This document shows, in pieces, positions 6,043 to 9,265 of a DNA stretch of 9,265 bases. The translations under genes were made by a program, and so were the position numbers. Source of the DNA: an uncultured Collinsella sp. (GTDB lineage: Bacteria; Actinomycetota; Coriobacteriia; Coriobacteriales; Coriobacteriaceae); the NCBI GenBank assembly GCA_900545905.1, contig URBA01000042.1, forward strand, positions 1 to 9,265, written 5' to 3'. Positions within the stretch are counted from its first letter, which is position 1, and the number at the start of each line of letters is the position of its first letter. The notes beneath the pieces were generated by a model. That model made no database searches and had not been told where the DNA came from. It was given only the letters and a program-made list of their open reading frames with translations.

Positions 6043-7377
6043 CTATTCGGTGGACTCCTCGAGCTCGGAGACATCAAACTCAAAGTCGTTACCCGGCAGA
6101 ATCGCGTTGAGCACAATGCCCACCAGCGAGCCCACGGCAAGGCCCGAAAGCGAAATCGTCACGCCGTCCAGCTCCAGCACAATGGCACCGGTGGTACTGT
6201 AGGCAATGCCGAGCGAAAGCACGAGCACCAGAGCCGCCACCAGCACGTTGCGGTTGTTCTGGAAATCAACCTGGTTCTCGATAAGGTTGCGAACGCCCAC
6301 GGCACTGATCATGCCGTAGAGCACAAGCGACACGCCACCGATAACGCATGCCGGCATAGCAGCGATCACAGCAGCGAACTTGGGGCAGAACGAAAGCACA
6401 ATGGCACAGCAGGCGGCAATGCGAATCACGCGCGGGTCGAACACGCGCGTCAGGGCAAGCACACCGGTGTTCTCACCATACGTCGTATTGGCAGGGGCGC
6501 CAAAGAGCGATGCCAAGATAGTCGCCAGGCCATCGCCGAGCAGGGTACGGTGCAGACCGGGATCGGCAATGTAATTGCGTTCGCAGGTAGAGCCAATGGC
6601 GGAAATATCTCCAATGTGCTCAATCATGGTCGCAAAGGCCAGTGGCATGATGGTGATAATGGCCGTCGTGGCAAGACTGCTATCGAACTGCGGTCCAAAG
6701 AGCGCGAACACGGTGTTGTCCCACACGACAGGTAGACCGACCCACGGCGCGGCGGCAACCCCCGAAAAATCAACCTCGCCCAGCACCGCCGCAACGGCAT
6801 AGCTCACCACAACGCCCAGCAGAATCGGCACGATCTTGACCATGCCGCGGCCCCAAATGTTGCAGATGATGATCACGGCAACGGCAATAGCAGCAACAAA
6901 CCAGTTGGTCTGGCAGTTAGCAATGGCAGAGCTTGCCAGGATCAAGCCGATGGAAATGACGATGGGGCCAGTCACCACCGGCGGGAAGAAACGCATGACA
7001 CGCTTGGCGCCAAAGGCGCGGAACAGGGCCGCAAGCACCGGATAGAGCAGGCCGGCACAAGCTACGCCCAGGCAAGCGTAGGGCAAAAGCTCAGCCTCGC
7101 CGTTGGGCGCAATGGCGGCATAACCCGCGATAAAGGCAAACGAGGAGCCCAGGAACGCGGGCACCTTACCGCGCGATAGAAAATGAAACAGCAGCGTGCC
7201 GATGCCGGCGAACAGAAGCGTCGCCGAAACGGAAAGGCCGGTGAGCACGGGCACGAGCACCGTGGCTCCGAACATCGCAAACATGTGTTGCAAACCCAAC
7301 ACAAACATGCGCGGGCGGCCGAGCGACGATGCATCGTAGATGACATCGGTAACGGCGGGCGTCGAAGACTGGGACAT
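6043..7377 (-). CDS. uraA: Uracil permease (UraA-type NCS2 family)
   Basis: A 444-residue membrane protein expected to import uracil by proton symport. It aligns by eye with E. coli UraA over its whole length: LQHMFAMFGATVLVPVL (29-45), GKVPAFLGSSFAFI (70-83), MIEHIGDI (251-258), DPGLHRTLLGDGLAT (272-286), NTTYGENTGVLALTRV (297-312) and GGVSLVLYG (347-355). The two glutamates central to uracil and proton binding in E. coli (Glu241 and Glu290) correspond to Glu253 and Glu302. The length is usual for the family. The start at 7377 is set by AAAGGA five bases upstream; the frame runs open to 7551 but into the upstream gene. It ends at a shared bidirectional terminator. It follows the methionine-synthase-like gene by 122 bases without a clear terminator between them, so some read-through is possible. 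Confidence 0.93.
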   Translation of the reverse strand: MSQSSTPAVTDVIYDASSLGRPRMFVLGLQHMFAMFGATVLVPVLTGLSVSATLLFAGIGTLLFHFLSRGKVPAFLGSSFAFIAGYAAIAPNGEAELLPYACLGVACAGLLYPVLAALFRAFGAKRVMRFFPPVVTGPIVISIGLILASSAIANCQTNWFVAAIAVAVIIICNIWGRGMVKIVPILLGVVVSYAVAAVLGEVDFSGVAAAPWVGLPVVWDNTVFALFGPQFDSSLATTAIITIMPLAFATMIEHIGDISAIGSTCERNYIADPGLHRTLLGDGLATILASLFGAPANTTYGENTGVLALTRVFDPRVIRIAACCAIVLSFCPKFAAVIAAMPACVIGGVSLVLYGMISAVGVRNLIENQVDFQNNRNVLVAALVLVLSLGIAYSTTGAIVLELDGVTISLSGLAVGSLVGIVLNAILPGNDFEFDVSELEESTE

Positions 7378-7499
7378 GGAAGTCCTTTCGAATGGAAGGG
7401 CGATCAGGCATATCGGATAACCTGCCCGAACGATACGATCCGAACCATTGTACGTGATACGCCATGTCTCGCACGCGCCGTCACCTGCAAACGGTAGCG
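7378..7499 (-). promoter_or_regulatory. uraA upstream region with candidate -10 box
   Basis: On the minus strand TACAAT (plus-strand 7447-7452) is a good -10 candidate and would give a leader of about 60 bases. I see no good -35 at the matching distance. CAGG and CCTG in the leader can pair as a short hairpin, but no T-run follows, so attenuation is not supported. No PyrR-type structure is evident. Confidence 0.35.
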
Positions 7500-8633
7500 T
7501 TACTTCCAAACGCGCTCGGAAATGCGCTTGACCAGCGCGATCTTTGCCCACTGCTCGTCCTCGGTCAGCTTATTGCCAATCTCGCAGCTGGCAAAGCCGC
7601 ACTGGGGCGACAGGTACAGGTTCTCGAGCGGCACATACTTTGCGGCCTCGCGGATGCGCTCGACGATAACATCCTCGTTCTCGAGCTCTGCCGCTTTGGT
7701 GGTCACCAAGCCCAGCACGACCTTCTTGCCGGGAGCAACGTACTTGAGCGGCTCAAAACCACCGGCGCGGGGCGTGTCGAACTCCAGATAGAACGCGTCA
7801 ACGTCCTCATGCGCAAACAGGTACGGCGCGATGGGGTCATAGCCGCCCTCAAAAGCGTAGGTGGAGTGGTAGTTGCCGCGGCATACATGCGTGTTGATAA
7901 CCAGATCGTCGGGCTTGCCCTCGATGGCGGCATTGTTGAGCGCCACGCCCAGCTCGCTTACCTTTTGCAGGTCGACCGGGCTCATGCCGGTTTTGGCAAC
8001 AAAATCGGTATCGCAGTAGATGCCCCAGGTGCAGTCATCAAACTGGATGTTGCGGCAGCCCGCGGCATACAGGTCAGCAATCACGGTGCGGTATGCTGCG
8101 GCAATGGCATCGACGAGCTCTTCGTCGGTCTTGTAGACGGCGTGCAGACTCTCCTGCTGGCCATCGCAGCGGTCGAGTGTGACTTCGGAGAACGTCTGGA
8201 TCGGCGCCGGAATGGTCTGGCGCGCGACCTGGCCCTCTCCCTCGAGCGACTTGATAAATTTGAAGTGCTCAACGAACGGATGATTCTCGCCGCTAATGGG
8301 ACCGGTTACCACGGCGGTGTCGGCGGTAGTCTCCTCATCGTGGAACATGTAGCCCGTGCGCGAGGCGCGGCGCTCAATGCCGTTGAGGCCCCACATAAAA
8401 TCGAGGTGCCAGTAGCTGCGGCGGAACTCGCCATCGGTAATCACCTGCAGGCCGGCAGCCTTCTGCTTGGCCACTAAGTCGCGGATGGCCTCGTCCTCGA
8501 CGGCCTTAAGGCCGGAAGCGTCAAGTTTACCCGCGACATAGGCGGCACGGGCGTCCTTTACAGCTTGCGGACGAAGAAAACTGCCGACGATATCGGCACG
8601 AAACGGCGCGTTCGGTTGAATCGAAGTGCTCAT
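7500..8633 (-). CDS. Cobalamin-independent methionine synthase-like protein (YxjG/YxjH family)
   Basis: A 377-residue cytoplasmic zinc methyltransferase likely to methylate homocysteine to methionine. It matches the catalytic (C-terminal) barrel of MetE but lacks the N-terminal half; MetE is about 750 residues. The expected zinc ligands are present: His249 and Cys251 in NTHVCRGN, Glu284 in YLEFD, and Cys345 in SPQCGF. VGSFLRP (16-22), TDGEFRRSYW (66-75) and QFDDCTW (197-203) are further family landmarks. With one domain only, the methyl donor (polyglutamyl methyl-folate or another donor) is uncertain. The start at 8633 has AAAGGGAG upstream; an alternative ATG at 8651 has no RBS. It lies downstream of a LysR-type regulator on the same strand, with a LysR-like operator in between. 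The products of B. subtilis yxjG/yxjH are S-box controlled, but no S-box is visible here. Confidence 0.9.
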   Translation of the reverse strand: MSTSIQPNAPFRADIVGSFLRPQAVKDARAAYVAGKLDASGLKAVEDEAIRDLVAKQKAAGLQVITDGEFRRSYWHLDFMWGLNGIERRASRTGYMFHDEETTADTAVVTGPISGENHPFVEHFKFIKSLEGEGQVARQTIPAPIQTFSEVTLDRCDGQQESLHAVYKTDEELVDAIAAAYRTVIADLYAAGCRNIQFDDCTWGIYCDTDFVAKTGMSPVDLQKVSELGVALNNAAIEGKPDDLVINTHVCRGNYHSTYAFEGGYDPIAPYLFAHEDVDAFYLEFDTPRAGGFEPLKYVAPGKKVVLGLVTTKAAELENEDVIVERIREAAKYVPLENLYLSPQCGFASCEIGNKLTEDEQWAKIALVKRISERVWK

Positions 8634-8671
8634 AGATATCTCCCTTTGCATTGGTTGCTTTACTGGGACAG

Positions 8672-8700
8672 AGTATGAGCGCTCATATGGACATCGTAAA
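8672..8700 (-). promoter_or_regulatory. Candidate promoter of the methionine-synthase-like gene, with a 14-bp palindrome in its spacer
   Basis: Read on the minus strand, TTTACG (8700-8695) and CATACT (8677-8672) are separated by 17 bases; each matches the consensus hexamer at four of six positions. Transcription would start near 8665 and give a leader of about 30 bases. TATGAGCGCTCATA (8674-8687) is a perfect palindrome that covers most of the spacer and part of the -10 box, a usual place for a repressor or for the promoter-proximal site of an activator. Confidence 0.45.
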
Positions 8701-8719
8701 ATATATGTTTATAACAGTT

Positions 8720-8742
8720 TGATATAGATGCTTCCTATATCA
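8720..8742. promoter_or_regulatory. LysR-type operator (ATAG-N7-CTAT)
   Basis: A perfect inverted repeat with arms TGATATAG (8720-8727) and CTATATCA (8735-8742) around a 7-base spacer. This contains the T-N11-A pattern of LysR-type recognition sites and has the same geometry as the ATAC-N7-GTAT sites of CatM/BenM. It is centred about 66 bases upstream of the inferred start, which is the classical position. CAGTTTG stands as a direct repeat at 8715-8721 and 8741-8747, overlapping the ends of both arms. The adjacent LysR-type gene is the obvious candidate to bind it. Confidence 0.65.
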
Positions 8743-8788
8743 GTTTGGACTGCCATAAAGAGATTTGACCCGTGCAGAACGCAGCAGT

Positions 8789-9265
8789 CTAGATGTGCTG
8801 ACGAATCGCTTCGATATAGGCCTGCCCGTAGCGCGTAAGTGTCGTGTTCTTGCGCGTGATGATGCCGATCTCCATGTACTCGTCTACATCGAGCGGAATG
8901 GAGATAATGCCGGGGCCGTTAAGTTCATGGCTGATCACGCCCGAACAAACCGTGTAGCCGTTAAGGCCCATGGCCAGATTGAACAACGTCGCACGGTCGC
9001 GCACGCGGATATTCTTGCGACGCTCAAAGGTCGAGGTCAGTTCCTCGGAATAATAAAACGAGTTATAGCTGCCCTGCTCATAGGACAGGAACGGGTAGTC
9101 CTCGAGATCTTCGAGCGTCACGCTGGCGTGGTCCGCCAGCGGATGGTCGGAGCACACAAAGACATGCGGCGTGGCGCAGAAGAGCCCCTCGAATACGAGC
9201 TCGTTGGCCGCCAGCATGCGCTCGATGACCTCGCGATTGTGCTCCGACAGATACAGGATGCCGAG
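8789..9265 (-). CDS. LysR-type transcriptional regulator, C-terminal part (5' end outside window)
   Basis: The frame is open from the window edge (9265) to the stop at 8789, giving 158 residues of an effector-binding domain. The N-terminal helix-turn-helix is off the window; a full protein of this family has about 300 residues. Typical landmarks of the periplasmic-binding-protein-like fold are LGILYLSE at the first visible residues, HVFVCSDHPLAD (the usual V...HPLA strand and turn), LEDLEDYPFLSYEQG, and a C-terminal helix YGQAYIEAIRQHI. The ATG at 9217 is internal, since conserved sequence runs upstream of it. It is followed after 155 bases by the methionine-synthase-like gene on the same strand, and no terminator is seen between them. 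Control of methionine synthesis by a MetR-like role is inferred from position; the effector is not known. Confidence 0.85.
   Translation of the reverse strand, partial: LGILYLSEHNREVIERMLAANELVFEGLFCATPHVFVCSDHPLADHASVTLEDLEDYPFLSYEQGSYNSFYYSEELTSTFERRKNIRVRDRATLFNLAMGLNGYTVCSGVISHELNGPGIISIPLDVDEYMEIGIITRKNTTLTRYGQAYIEAIRQHI

Noticed and set aside
7464..8477. A 337-residue plus-strand open frame opposite the methionine-synthase-like gene
   Set aside because: It lies in the same exact antisense register as the case above, and the minus-strand protein has clear zinc ligands and family motifs.
8634..8788. S-box (SAM) riboswitch in front of the methionine-synthase-like gene
   Set aside because: The gap is AT-rich, lacks the S-box core and a terminator hairpin, and the inferred leader is only about 30 bases.

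Overview
The window is GC-rich, and its gene style fits a gut Coriobacteriia actinobacterium, most likely Collinsella or a close relative. This assignment is inferred from protein resemblance, the LAATG-type cell-wall sorting signals and codon use; there is no rRNA or other marker to confirm it. All genes are chromosomal-type metabolic, transport or surface genes. I see no tRNA, rRNA, CRISPR array, transposase or phage gene. No stretch longer than about 210 bases lacks a gene.

Left part (1-5204, + strand). The window opens inside an AzgA-type purine permease (NCS2 family) that ends at 1141 with a strong terminator. Two tandem paralogous genes follow (1350-3125 and 3397-5109). Each encodes a secreted, wall-anchored protein with an extended signal peptide, a right-handed beta-helix-like repeat domain resembling Cthe_2159-type carbohydrate-binding proteins, a Pro/Lys/Glu-rich stalk and a C-terminal LAATG-TM-RKRS sorting signal. 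The second gene arose by tandem duplication. Between the two lies a second copy of the last 14 codons of the permease, its stop codon, its terminator and the leader of the surface gene. The duplicated unit is therefore about 2.05 kb and its left edge lies inside the permease gene. The two copies have since diverged: copy 2 lacks exactly one 24-residue coil. Even so, they keep a 95-bp block over the signal peptide and a 60-bp block near the stalk that are identical base for base.

Middle (5205-6043). A small alpha/beta-hydrolase esterase gene (+) converges on a uracil permease gene (-). The two share a hairpin that can work as a terminator in both directions.

Right part (6043-9265, - strand). 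In transcription order there is a LysR-type regulator (5' end outside the window), then a 377-residue cobalamin-independent methionine-synthase-like protein of the YxjG/YxjH type, then the uracil permease uraA. The 155-bp gap between regulator and methionine-synthase-like gene holds a perfect 8+8 bp inverted repeat of the LysR-operator form ATAG-N7-CTAT. It lies about 65 bases upstream of the start inferred from a candidate promoter, and a 14-bp perfect palindrome sits in that promoter's spacer. This suggests that the adjacent regulator controls the methionine gene.

The most unusual content is the duplicated surface-protein locus, with its visible breakpoint and signs of coil loss and sequence homogenisation. 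The most testable regulatory idea is the LysR operator in front of the methionine-synthase-like gene. I found no convincing wholly new multi-gene system.
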